Source: Arthrobacter sp. ERGS1:01 | GTDB lineage: Bacteria > Actinomycetota > Actinomycetes > Actinomycetales > Micrococcaceae | Length of the DNA stretch: 64,000 nt | Assembly (NCBI RefSeq): GCF_001281315.1 | Contig: NZ_CP012479.1 | Location: forward strand, 2,418,001 to 2,482,000 | Direction: 5' to 3' | Shown: positions 1 to 7,688 of the stretch, one piece after another | Position numbering within the stretch: the stretch's first letter is position 1 | How the letters are laid out: each line of letters begins with the position of its first letter | The notes under the pieces: generated by a model | The model's input: the letters and a program-made list of their open reading frames with translations, nothing else | Database searches by the model: none | Told to the model about the DNA's origin: nothing | Made by a program: the position numbers and the translations under genes

Positions 1-417
1 CAGGGACAGCTCCACCTCTGTCAGCGGGTACGGCGGGTCCATGAACACCAGGTCCCATTGGTCGACGCCGGCCTCGGCCACGCGGGCCAGGAACGACTCC
101 ACCCGGGAGCGTTGCACCGAAACCACCTTGCCACCGACGACTTTGTTGACCATTTCGGCATTGCGCTGGCAGACGGCGGCGGCCTTTTCGTTGAACTCCA
201 CCAGTTCCACGGACTTCGCCCCGCGGCTGGCGCTTTCCACACCCAGCGAGCCGGAGCCGGCGTACAAGTCAAGCACCCGCACGTCGGAGAGCATGTTCAT
301 GGATTCGAGGCGGGAAAACAGCGCCTCCTTGACCCGGTCCGTGGTGGGGCGGGTGCCGTCACCGGGGACCGAGGTCAGCGGCATGCCGCCGGCCGCGCCG
401 GCCACGATCCGGCTCAT
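1..417 (-). CDS. rsmD: 16S rRNA (guanine966-N2)-methyltransferase RsmD, 3' end cut by window
   Basis: RsmD methylates G966 of 16S rRNA with S-adenosylmethionine as donor during 30S assembly. The visible 139 residues contain the SAM-binding motif VLDLYAGSGSLGVE followed by the family's catalytic DPPY motif near residue 130. The N-terminus MSRIVAGAAGG is typical of the family. The reading frame runs off the left edge of the window, so the C-terminal part (roughly 50 residues in relatives) is missing for that reason only. It lies 18 bp downstream of recG on the same strand, the usual actinobacterial order recG-rsmD, so the two are probably co-transcribed. Confidence is high from motifs plus context. 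Confidence 0.93.
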   Translation of the reverse strand, partial: MSRIVAGAAGGMPLTSVPGDGTRPTTDRVKEALFSRLESMNMLSDVRVLDLYAGSGSLGVESASRGAKSVELVEFNEKAAAVCQRNAEMVNKVVGGKVVSVQRSRVESFLARVAEAGVDQWDLVFMDPPYPLTEVELSL

Positions 418-435
418 CGGGCGGTCTCCGCATTG

Positions 436-2652
436 CTAGCCACGTTCAAGGAAAGCCTCATTCTCTTCATTCACGTACGATTCGATTTCAAGTTTCAGGG
501 CCGGATGCCGTTCCAGCAACGGGTCGGCCTCAACAATTTCGGTGGCGTCCGCCCGGGCCCGTTCAATCAAGGCCTCGTCGCGGAGCACGCTGAGCATGCG
601 CAGCCCTGTGGACCCGCCCGATTGCCGGGCGCCGAGGATGTCGCCTTCGCGGCGCAGTTCCAGGTCCTCCCGGGCCAGGACAAAACCGTCGATCGTGGCG
701 GCCACGGCGGCCAGCCGCCGCCGGCTGGGGTGCCCGGGTTCCAGGCTGGTCACCAACAGGCAGGTTCCGGGGTGCCCGCCGCGCCCCACCCGGCCGCGCA
801 GCTGGTGCAGCTGGGACATGCCGAACCTGTCGGCGTCCAGGATCACCATCAAGGTGGCATTGTGCACGTCCACGCCCACCTCGATGACGGTGGTGGAGAC
901 CAGCACGTCAACGTCGCCGGCGGCAAAATCAGCCATGGTGCCTTGCTTGGCGGCCGATTCCAGCCGGCCGTGCAGGGCCTCGATCCGGGTTCCGGCCAGG
1001 ACCGGAACCGTACGCAGGTAGGCGACGACGTCGAGCACGGCGGCCATGGGCCGGGAGTCGCCGCCGGGCCCCTGGGTTTCAATGGGCTCGACCAACGAGT
1101 CGCCGTCGCCGATCTTGGGGCACACCACGTACACCTGGTGGCCGGCATCGACCTCCTCGCGGGAGCGCGCCCAAACGCGGCCTTCCCAGCTGGGGTGTTC
1201 GGCCAGCGGGGCAACATGGGTGGTGATGGGTGCGCGCCCGGCCGGAAGTTCGGCCAGTTCCGAGACCTCAAGGTCGCCAAAGACCGTCATGGCCACGGTG
1301 CGCGGGATGGGGGTGGCCGTCATGACCAACAGGTGCGGCGGCTTGGCGGCCTTGGACCGGAGGGCGTCGCGTTGTTCCACTCCGAAGCGGTGTTGCTCGT
1401 CCACGACGATCAGGCCCAGGTCAGCGAACTGGACGTTGTCCGACAGCAGGGCGTGGGTGCCGATCACAATGCCCGCCTCCCCCGACGCCGCCGCCAGCAG
1501 GGACTTCTTACGCGCCGCGGCCGGCATGGAACCGGTCAGCAGCGTCACGGTGGTGGCGTGCGGGCCGCCGAGCAGGGGTCCCTGGCCCAGGGTGCCCAAA
1601 AGTGCCGAAATCGATTGCAGGTGCTGGGCGGCCAGCACCTCGGTGGGGGCCAGGAACGCGGCCTGGCCGCCGGCGTCGACCACCTGGAGCATGGCGCGCA
1701 GGGCAACCACCGTCTTGCCGGAGCCCACCTCGCCCTGCAGGAGCCGGTGCATGGGATGGGCCGTGGAGACCTCGGCGGCGATCAGGTTCCCGATGTCCCG
1801 CTGGCCCGCCGTCAGCTCGTAGGGCAGCCGGGCGTCAAAGGCGTCCAGCAGCGCCCCGGGCACCGCTTCACGCCCCGTGGCATCCTGCTGCACCGTCACA
1901 TGGCGTCGCTGTGCCAGCGAGGTCTGCAGCGCCAGGGCCTCCTGGTAGCGGAAACGCTTTTGCGCCCTGGGGAAGTCCTCCATGGTGTCCGGGCGATGGA
2001 TTTGATCGTAGGCATCGGCAAGCGGCATGAGTTTTTCGCGCGCCGCATAGGCCGCCGGCACGGGGTCCGGGATCTTTTCCAGGTCCAGGGCCGGCAGCAG
2101 CGCCTCGATGACTTTTTCGGTCTTCCAGCTGGGGAACTTGGCCGTGGCCGGGTAGATCGGGACGGGTTTGGCGGCCTGCAGTTCCACCTCGTGCTCGGCC
2201 AGTTCGTCGTCGGCCAGCAGCACGTAGCCGGGGTTGGTCAGGCTTTTGCTGCCGCCGTACAGGTTCACGTGCCCGGAAAACATGGCAAGGGTGCCGGGCC
2301 GGAGCTCCTTCTGGGCCTTGTAGCCGTTGAAGAAGCTGATGCGCAGCCCCGAGGGGCGTCCCGAGTTGTCGGTGATGACGACGTCGGTGATGGTGCCCTT
2401 GCGGGTCTGCATGTAGCGGGTGTTCAGCTCCACCACCCGGGCCATGATGGTGACGTCCTCGTTGATGGGCAGCTGGTCAAGGTCGGTCAGTTCGCCGCGG
2501 GCCAGGTAACGGCGCGGAAACTGGTGCAGCATTTGCCCCACTGTGCTGATGCCAAGGTTCTTGGCTACCGGTCCGGCTGTTGCGGCGCCCAGCAGCCGGG
2601 CCAGCTCCAGTCCAAGGTCGGCGCGGGAGCCCGACGGCTCAGAGGAGGTCAT
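436..2652 (-). CDS. recG: ATP-dependent DNA helicase RecG
   Basis: RecG is a superfamily 2 helicase that reverses stalled replication forks and processes branched recombination intermediates. The 738-residue protein has an N-terminal wedge/OB region, then the helicase core with Walker A (QGEVGSGKTVVAL), the DEQH box (VVDEQHRFG), the TATPIPRT motif and the C-terminal QLRGRVGRG motif. Length is normal for the family. Its start overlaps the 3' end of the DhaL-domain gene by 14 bp, and rsmD follows 18 bp downstream, which suggests one operon thiL-DAK-recG-rsmD. Nothing looks broken. Confidence 0.96.
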   Translation of the reverse strand: MTSSEPSGSRADLGLELARLLGAATAGPVAKNLGISTVGQMLHQFPRRYLARGELTDLDQLPINEDVTIMARVVELNTRYMQTRKGTITDVVITDNSGRPSGLRISFFNGYKAQKELRPGTLAMFSGHVNLYGGSKSLTNPGYVLLADDELAEHEVELQAAKPVPIYPATAKFPSWKTEKVIEALLPALDLEKIPDPVPAAYAAREKLMPLADAYDQIHRPDTMEDFPRAQKRFRYQEALALQTSLAQRRHVTVQQDATGREAVPGALLDAFDARLPYELTAGQRDIGNLIAAEVSTAHPMHRLLQGEVGSGKTVVALRAMLQVVDAGGQAAFLAPTEVLAAQHLQSISALLGTLGQGPLLGGPHATTVTLLTGSMPAAARKKSLLAAASGEAGIVIGTHALLSDNVQFADLGLIVVDEQHRFGVEQRDALRSKAAKPPHLLVMTATPIPRTVAMTVFGDLEVSELAELPAGRAPITTHVAPLAEHPSWEGRVWARSREEVDAGHQVYVVCPKIGDGDSLVEPIETQGPGGDSRPMAAVLDVVAYLRTVPVLAGTRIEALHGRLESAAKQGTMADFAAGDVDVLVSTTVIEVGVDVHNATLMVILDADRFGMSQLHQLRGRVGRGGHPGTCLLVTSLEPGHPSRRRLAAVAATIDGFVLAREDLELRREGDILGARQSGGSTGLRMLSVLRDEALIERARADATEIVEADPLLERHPALKLEIESYVNEENEAFLERG

Positions 2653-3628
2653 GGGCGTCGTTGCCGGCGTTCGGGCTCAGTGCCGAAATGCTCACGTTGT
2701 TTGGATCACCCACGGCCTGGATGGCGTCGAGGGCCGTGGCGGGCGACGGCACGTGGACGTGGACCCTCCACGGGTACGCTCCGGCGTCGTCGGCCTGTTC
2801 GGAGACGGCGCTCATGATCACGGAGTCACCGAGTTCATCGAGCTGCATGCGCAGCCCGGCCGCGGCCAGCGGGGTCAGGTAGATGGTGCACATGACCTCC
2901 ACGCCGGCTTGTTCGGGCATGGTCAGGGCGATGTTGGGGTCCTGGAGCTTGTAGCCGGACAATCCGTCCAGCAGGTCCTCCTGCATGGGCTGGCCCACCA
3001 CCACGGAGCGCAGGCAGTCCAGGATCAGGAGCAGGCCGACGGCGCCGGCGTCCACCACGTGCGCCTCGGCGAGCACTCCGAGCTGGGTTTCGGTGAGCAC
3101 CACGGCTTCCCGGGCGGCGGCGACGGCGCCGTCGAGCGTCTTGCCCAGGGCGTGGTTGGAGTCGTCACCGTTCAGCACGGTTTCCACCTGGGCGGCGCCG
3201 CGGGCGGCCGCTTCCAGGACGGAGAGGATGGTGCCGGGCATGGGTTCGCTCAAAGCGCTCCAGGATCGCAGCTGGGCCCGGTGCAGGGCGGCCGCCACAA
3301 GCGGGGCGCTGAGCCGTTTCTGGCCGGCGAGGGGTTCGGCCATGGCGCTGAGGAAAACGGAGAACAAGGTGCCGGAGTTGCCGCGGGCCTGTTCCATGGC
3401 CGCGCGCCCGGCGGCTGCCATGACCGCGCCGACGTCGGGGTTATCCAGCTCGGCGATGGCCTGGGACGCCGAGCGGACCGTCAGGTACAGGTTGGTTCCG
3501 GTGTCGGCGTCGGCCACGGGGTAGATGTTGATGGCGTTAAGCCGGTCGCTGTGATTGGCAAGCGTCTGCTCGGCCATGGCCAGCCATCGCCGAATTACGG
3601 GGGCAGTTGCGGCAATCTTAGACTGCAA
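2639..3628 (-). CDS. DhaL/DAK2-domain protein, FakA-like, short form
   Basis: The protein has 329 residues. Its N-terminal half is a DhaL (DAK2) kinase-type domain with the Mg-ATP binding motif NAINIYPVADADTGTN (about residues 32-47) and the GNSGT motif further on. In Firmicutes the related FakA phosphorylates fatty acids bound to FakB, but FakA is about 550 residues with a further C-terminal domain. This protein keeps only the DhaL part plus a short alpha/beta region, a form common in actinobacteria next to recG. The exact substrate is therefore unproven. It overlaps thiL by 11 bp upstream and recG by 14 bp downstream, which indicates translational coupling. Confidence 0.85.
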   Translation of the reverse strand: MQSKIAATAPVIRRWLAMAEQTLANHSDRLNAINIYPVADADTGTNLYLTVRSASQAIAELDNPDVGAVMAAAGRAAMEQARGNSGTLFSVFLSAMAEPLAGQKRLSAPLVAAALHRAQLRSWSALSEPMPGTILSVLEAAARGAAQVETVLNGDDSNHALGKTLDGAVAAAREAVVLTETQLGVLAEAHVVDAGAVGLLLILDCLRSVVVGQPMQEDLLDGLSGYKLQDPNIALTMPEQAGVEVMCTIYLTPLAAAGLRMQLDELGDSVIMSAVSEQADDAGAYPWRVHVHVPSPATALDAIQAVGDPNNVSISALSPNAGNDAHDLL

Positions 3629-4634
3629 AATGATCCCATCCCACAGCGCCGTCCACGACGCTTTTGAAGTTCCGTCCGCCCACGGTGACCGGCGGTTGGC
3701 CGGCGTCGGGGGACATAACCGAGCCTATCCCAATGAATCCGTGCGGGAGCGCAGCGCCCGCCGGGAATGTGGATAAAAGTCCGTGGTCCTCCCCGCCCGT
3801 GAGCACCCACTGCAGCGGATCTGCCCCGAGTGCCGTGGCGCATTCGGCCAGCGGCGCGGCCAGTTCGGCAAGCACGACGTCGTCCAGGTCCAGCCGGGTG
3901 CCGCTGGCCGCGGCAATCCGCCCGGCGTCCCGGAGCAGGCCGTCGGAGATGTCCATCATGGCGGTGGCGCCGGCCAGGGCCGCCGCAGGTCCGGCCGGGA
4001 GCGGGGGCTCGGGCCGGTTGAAAAGGTCCGCGGCGCGAAGCATGGCCGGCGAATAGTCCGCCGGGGCGATGCCGCTTTCCTGCAGTGCCCAGCCGGCGGC
4101 CGACAGGCCAAGGTTGCCGCAGACGGCCACGGTGTCGCCCGGGCGCGCCCCGCTGCGCAGCACGGGAGCCAGGCCTTCCAACGATCCGGTGACAGCCACG
4201 GTGACCACGATTTCGCTGCCGCCGGAGAGATCCCCGCCGGCCACGGAACACGATTTGGCACCCAATGCCACGATCGCCGCACTCAGGCCGTCGGCCAGCC
4301 CCTCGACCCAGCCCACCGGCGTCGTGCCCGGCAGGGTGAGGCTGACCACGAGGGCCGTGGGCACGGCTCCCATGGCGTTGATGTCGCTGAGGTTTTGCGC
4401 CGCGGCCTTCCAGCCGACGTCGAAACCGGTGGTCGCGTAGCCGTTGGGCCAAGCGAGCCGGAAGTCCTTGTCCTGGACCTGGGTGTCAATCGAGATGACG
4501 GTGCGGCCGTCGGGTGCGGCGATGATGGCGGAGTCGTCCCCCGGGCCCAGCAGCATGGACGTGCCGGCATGCAGGCGCGGGAAAATGCGGGCCAGGAGCT
4601 CGGCTTCGGAGAGTTGGTCCACGGTGAGGGTCAT
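3618..4634 (-). CDS. thiL: Thiamine-monophosphate kinase ThiL
   Basis: ThiL phosphorylates thiamine monophosphate to thiamine pyrophosphate, the last step of TPP synthesis, in the cytoplasm. The 338-residue sequence carries the family's N-terminal LLGPGDDSAII motif, the metal-binding NLSDINAMGA segment and VAGGDLSGG, all in the expected order, with a C-terminal AIRS-type ATP-binding region (MDISDGLLRDAGRIA). Length is normal. It is the first gene of the thiL-DAK-recG-rsmD group. No convincing Shine-Dalgarno sequence precedes the ATG at 4634. In many Micrococcaceae a DUF3515 gene sits just upstream of thiL. Here that gene is 39 kb away. Confidence 0.95.
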   Translation of the reverse strand: MTLTVDQLSEAELLARIFPRLHAGTSMLLGPGDDSAIIAAPDGRTVISIDTQVQDKDFRLAWPNGYATTGFDVGWKAAAQNLSDINAMGAVPTALVVSLTLPGTTPVGWVEGLADGLSAAIVALGAKSCSVAGGDLSGGSEIVVTVAVTGSLEGLAPVLRSGARPGDTVAVCGNLGLSAAGWALQESGIAPADYSPAMLRAADLFNRPEPPLPAGPAAALAGATAMMDISDGLLRDAGRIAAASGTRLDLDDVVLAELAAPLAECATALGADPLQWVLTGGEDHGLLSTFPAGAALPHGFIGIGSVMSPDAGQPPVTVGGRNFKSVVDGAVGWDHFAV

Positions 4635-4828
4635 GGTTTAACCGTAGCGGCTTGCTCCGACACCGGCGTCCGAACGGGAGATCTCGGGTCAGCGGAGCCG
4701 CAGGTACCTAGTCACCGAGCCGACCAATGATCAACCCCTTCGCTCGCGGCCAGTAGAATCTTTTTTCAGAATCACTTGATTGAAGCAAGATCCTGGCTTC
4801 AAAGCCGTATAGAAGAAGGTATTTGGGG

Positions 4829-5380
4829 ATGCTACGCAGGGCAGACAATGTCAGGATCGCTCACAAGCCTGGTTTTTGGACTCGCAAGGGTCCGGCCGAG
4901 GTCACCGTTGGCAGGAAATCGTACCTTGTGGGCCATTACTCCAGGCAGGCATTCGCGGATCGCTCCGTCAAACAGAAAAGGCATCCGATTCTTCTGGCCC
5001 AAGTCGGCGACAGGAGATATTGGCAATTTCAGAACAAGTTCTTTTGGGAAAATGATGGGCTTAACTCCCATCAGGTTTACGCATTGCTTGTGACGAGAAA
5101 TCAACGCCAACGTCAACAAATCGAACGTGCCCAGGCGACTGTTGCCATGGGAAGCACCCCGCGAAGTGCGCCCGCACGGCGATCGATTCCCGACGATCTA
5201 AAGCAGTACATCTGGACCAGGGACGAGGGCAGGTGCCGAGGTTGTGGGGCAACCACAGAGTTGCAGTTCGACCACATAATTCCTGTGGCCAAAGGCGGCA
5301 GCAACACCAGCGAGAATCTGCAGATCCTTTGTGGACCCTGCAACCGTTTCAAGTCTGACGGATTGACCACGCGTCGATAG
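4829..5380 (+). CDS. HNH endonuclease
   Basis: The protein has about 183 residues and a C-terminal HNH nuclease domain. A Cys pair (CRGCG) is followed by LQFDHIIPVAKGG, the Asn of SENLQ, and the second Cys pair CGPC, which is the usual zinc-plus-catalytic HNH pattern. The N-terminal 110 residues are basic, rich in aromatic residues and without a family I recognise. ATG at 4829 is chosen because AAGAAGG lies 9 bases upstream. An in-frame TTG at 4823 is possible. Base composition is clearly lower in GC than in thiL or recG, so recent acquisition is likely. Role unknown: such solitary HNH proteins occur in mobile and defence contexts. Confidence 0.85.
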   Translation: MLRRADNVRIAHKPGFWTRKGPAEVTVGRKSYLVGHYSRQAFADRSVKQKRHPILLAQVGDRRYWQFQNKFFWENDGLNSHQVYALLVTRNQRQRQQIERAQATVAMGSTPRSAPARRSIPDDLKQYIWTRDEGRCRGCGATTELQFDHIIPVAKGGSNTSENLQILCGPCNRFKSDGLTTRR

Positions 5381-5453
5381 ATTCTGGTGCCACGGGGTCC
5401 GGGCCGGGCGGACCGCTTGCGGAGGCCGGCGCGTGCTGACAGGATCAAACGCA

Positions 5454-6242
5454 ATGACTGACATTCAGAGTTACCTGCAGGCCTATGACCACCAGCTCCG
5501 GACCGACGCGGAGACCCCCAGCGCGCTAAGCGTGACCACCCTTGGACCCCTGCGGCTCGTGACCTTTGCCGGTGGCCGCGGATTCATCACCTACCAGGAC
5601 CTGGCCGGTGCCGGCGCCGCGGAAATCAACAGCCTCGTCGAGGAGGCGCTGGCCCATTTCGTGGCCGACCCGACCATTTCCGACGTCGAATGGAAGGCCC
5701 GCGGCCACGACCATGCCCCGGGCCTGCACGAGGCACTGCTGGCCAACGGCTTTGTGGCTGGGGAGCCCGAATCCATCATGGTGGGCCCGCTGGAGGGCCT
5801 GTGCGCCGGCGTCACCACACCCGACGGCGTGACGCTCCGGAAGGTGACGAGCGACGACGACATGCGGGCCATGAGCGCCATGGCGGACGAGGCCTTTGGC
5901 GAGTCCACCAACACGCGCACCGCCGATGCCCTGCTGGCCCGCCTGGCCCGCAACGACGGCATGGAGCTGTGGGTCGCGGAGGTGGACGGCCGCATGGTCA
6001 GCGCCGGCCGGCTGGAACCCGTGCCCGGCACGGACTTCGTGGGCATTTGGGGCGGCGCCACCCTGGCGGAGTTCCGCAGGCGCGGCATCTACCGGGCCCT
6101 GACCGCGGAGCGTGCCCGCTCGGCCCTGGCTCTGGGCAAGAAGTTCGTCCACAGCGACTCCACGGAGTTCTCCCGCCCCATCCTGGAGCGCTCCGGGCTG
6201 GTCAAGGTCTCCACCACGACGCCCTACGAATGGACCCGCTGA
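5454..6242 (+). CDS. GNAT-family N-acetyltransferase
   Basis: This is a 262-residue acetyltransferase of the GNAT fold, expected to transfer an acetyl group from acetyl-CoA to an unknown amine. The C-terminal half has the acetyl-CoA binding signature around WGGATLAEFRRRGIYRAL (motif A, RRRGIY), then a beta-strand/helix ending in LERSGLVKVSTTTPYEW, typical of the fold. The N-terminal half is the divergent half of a two-lobed protein. ATG at 5454 has AGGA 9 bases upstream. A GTG at 5433 has an even better GGAGG at 7 bases, so the start could be seven codons earlier. It stands alone, convergent with the eCIS operon. Confidence 0.85.
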   Translation: MTDIQSYLQAYDHQLRTDAETPSALSVTTLGPLRLVTFAGGRGFITYQDLAGAGAAEINSLVEEALAHFVADPTISDVEWKARGHDHAPGLHEALLANGFVAGEPESIMVGPLEGLCAGVTTPDGVTLRKVTSDDDMRAMSAMADEAFGESTNTRTADALLARLARNDGMELWVAEVDGRMVSAGRLEPVPGTDFVGIWGGATLAEFRRRGIYRALTAERARSALALGKKFVHSDSTEFSRPILERSGLVKVSTTTPYEWTR

Positions 6243-6264
6243 CCGACTGACCCGCGCAGCCGGC

Positions 6265-6312
6265 GGTTTACTGGGCAAGCGGTTCACTGGGCCAATGGTT
6301 CACATGGCCAGC
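6265..6312. repeat. Three imperfect 16-bp tandem repeats at the 3' end of the eCIS operon
   Basis: Units GGTTTACTGGGCAAGC, GGTTCACTGGGCCAAT and GGTTCACATGGCCAGC follow each other without spacing. The third overlaps the last codons of the DUF6519 gene. No hairpin of terminator strength is evident, so I see this only as a small tandem repeat between the convergent GNAT and eCIS genes. Confidence 0.6.
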
Positions 6313-7679
6313 GGGGCAAAGAACTTCCGCAACTCCGTGAACACTCCCCCCGGTGTCCCGTCCAGGCTGGGTCCGACGCCGGACAGCCCTGCATAGGCGT
6401 GATCCTCGCCGTGCGGCGGCAGCGGCTGCGGGTTGAGGTCGGCCGCCCCGTCGTCGCGGGGCCATTCGACGTCGCCCGTGGCGGTGCGGGCCGGGATGAG
6501 CCAGTAGTCGCCCGTCCGGTAGGCGCCCGGCGCTCCCCCATCCGATCCGGGGAAGTACACCTGTACACCGTCCTCAAGGTCCAGCCACTGTGGCTGCGCG
6601 GCGGCGGATTCGACGACGGTCACCGCCCCGCCGGACGCGGGGTCGCCGTCGTGGTCCCAGCGGCGCAGGTACGGGTGCAGTCGGGGATCCAGGCCCGTGG
6701 CCGGGTCCGCGAGCCCCTCGAGCACCACGCTGAAATCATCCCGGTCGACCGAATGGACGCGCAGCAGGGGCGCTGCGGCATGCCGGAGCGTGGAGTTGTC
6801 GTCCACGAGTTCCACCCAGCCGCCCACCACCAGGCCCAGGTCCGTGTCCCGGCCCAGCGTGGCCAGCGTGATGGTGGTGGTGTTGGACACCGGGTCCGTG
6901 GCGGGCGAGCCGGCCAGCGGCATGGTCACCGAGCCGTTGTCCCGTGACCACTTGAACGTTGCGCCCGTCCCCGGAACGCCGGCAAGGCCGGAGGCGTGGA
7001 TTTCCACCCGGTACAGCTGGTTTTCCAGGCCCCGGTAGCGGGCCGCCGGATCCACCGAACAGGGGTCGTTGTTCGTGGCGGGCGGTTCCGCCTGCGCAGC
7101 CAGCAACGGCACGGCACGAGCAAACTGCCCGGCCACACCGGTGCCGTCGTCGGGCAAACTGATGGGCAGTACCCGCACCTGCCACGTAAGCCGGGCCCGG
7201 GTGGCGGTGTCCGGCCCGCCGAGGGCCGGTTCCAGGAGGCCGGGGTCCTCCACGGCGTTGATGTGCCGCTCCCAGACGTCGAGGTAGATGGTGTAGTTGG
7301 GCAGATCGGCGAGGCTGTCCGTGGTGGTTGCATCGTCGAACGGGTAGCCGGGCTGTTCGCTGTAGAGCAGGGCAGTTGGGTTTTGGCACATGGCCCCGTT
7401 GACGTAGTAGCGGCCGGCGCCGATCAGGAAGTCCCCCGGCACGAGCTTCTTGCCCAGTGCCTTGGCGACGGCCGGGTCCGTGATGACGGCGAAGCCGGCG
7501 TTGTCCCGCGGCCCTCCCTCCGGGCCGATGACATCGAGCGCCAGGAGCCGCTGGCGGTGCACGGCGATGGCGGACTGCTCGTTGAAGTCGGCATCGAGGT
7601 GGACACGCCCCTGTTGCAGGAGGACGCGGGTGTAGTGGTTGCGCGGATCAAAGGTGTCCCGGCTGAAGTCGCCCTTCAT
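6300..7679 (-). CDS. DUF6519 domain protein, last gene of the eCIS operon
   Basis: The protein has 459 residues. The N-terminus MKGDFSRDTFDP followed by HYTRVLLQQGRVHLDADFNEQ is the hallmark of the DUF6519 family, found in contractile injection system loci and predicted to be an exterior or baseplate-associated part. The rest is beta-rich with repeated Gly/Asp turns (for example VTGRNGS-like KWSRDNGSVTM) and no catalytic motif that I can identify. It starts 9 bp after the beta-helix tail protein, so it belongs to the same transcript. A role in target recognition or in completing the baseplate periphery is inference. Family assignment is confident, function is not. Confidence 0.8.
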   Translation of the reverse strand: MKGDFSRDTFDPRNHYTRVLLQQGRVHLDADFNEQSAIAVHRQRLLALDVIGPEGGPRDNAGFAVITDPAVAKALGKKLVPGDFLIGAGRYYVNGAMCQNPTALLYSEQPGYPFDDATTTDSLADLPNYTIYLDVWERHINAVEDPGLLEPALGGPDTATRARLTWQVRVLPISLPDDGTGVAGQFARAVPLLAAQAEPPATNNDPCSVDPAARYRGLENQLYRVEIHASGLAGVPGTGATFKWSRDNGSVTMPLAGSPATDPVSNTTTITLATLGRDTDLGLVVGGWVELVDDNSTLRHAAAPLLRVHSVDRDDFSVVLEGLADPATGLDPRLHPYLRRWDHDGDPASGGAVTVVESAAAQPQWLDLEDGVQVYFPGSDGGAPGAYRTGDYWLIPARTATGDVEWPRDDGAADLNPQPLPPHGEDHAYAGLSGVGPSLDGTPGGVFTELRKFFAPLAM

Positions 7680-7688
7680 GATGTGCCC

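Noticed and set aside
58..2817. A 919-codon open frame on the plus strand opposite recG
   Set aside because: It is a GC-rich antisense shadow. RecG motifs lie in the minus-strand frame and the plus-strand translation is low-complexity Gly/His/Arg-rich without any family.
4635..4828. tRNA gene or attachment site before the HNH gene
   Set aside because: I found no cloverleaf-like sequence or CCA-adjacent acceptor stem and no direct repeat with the other end of the accessory block.
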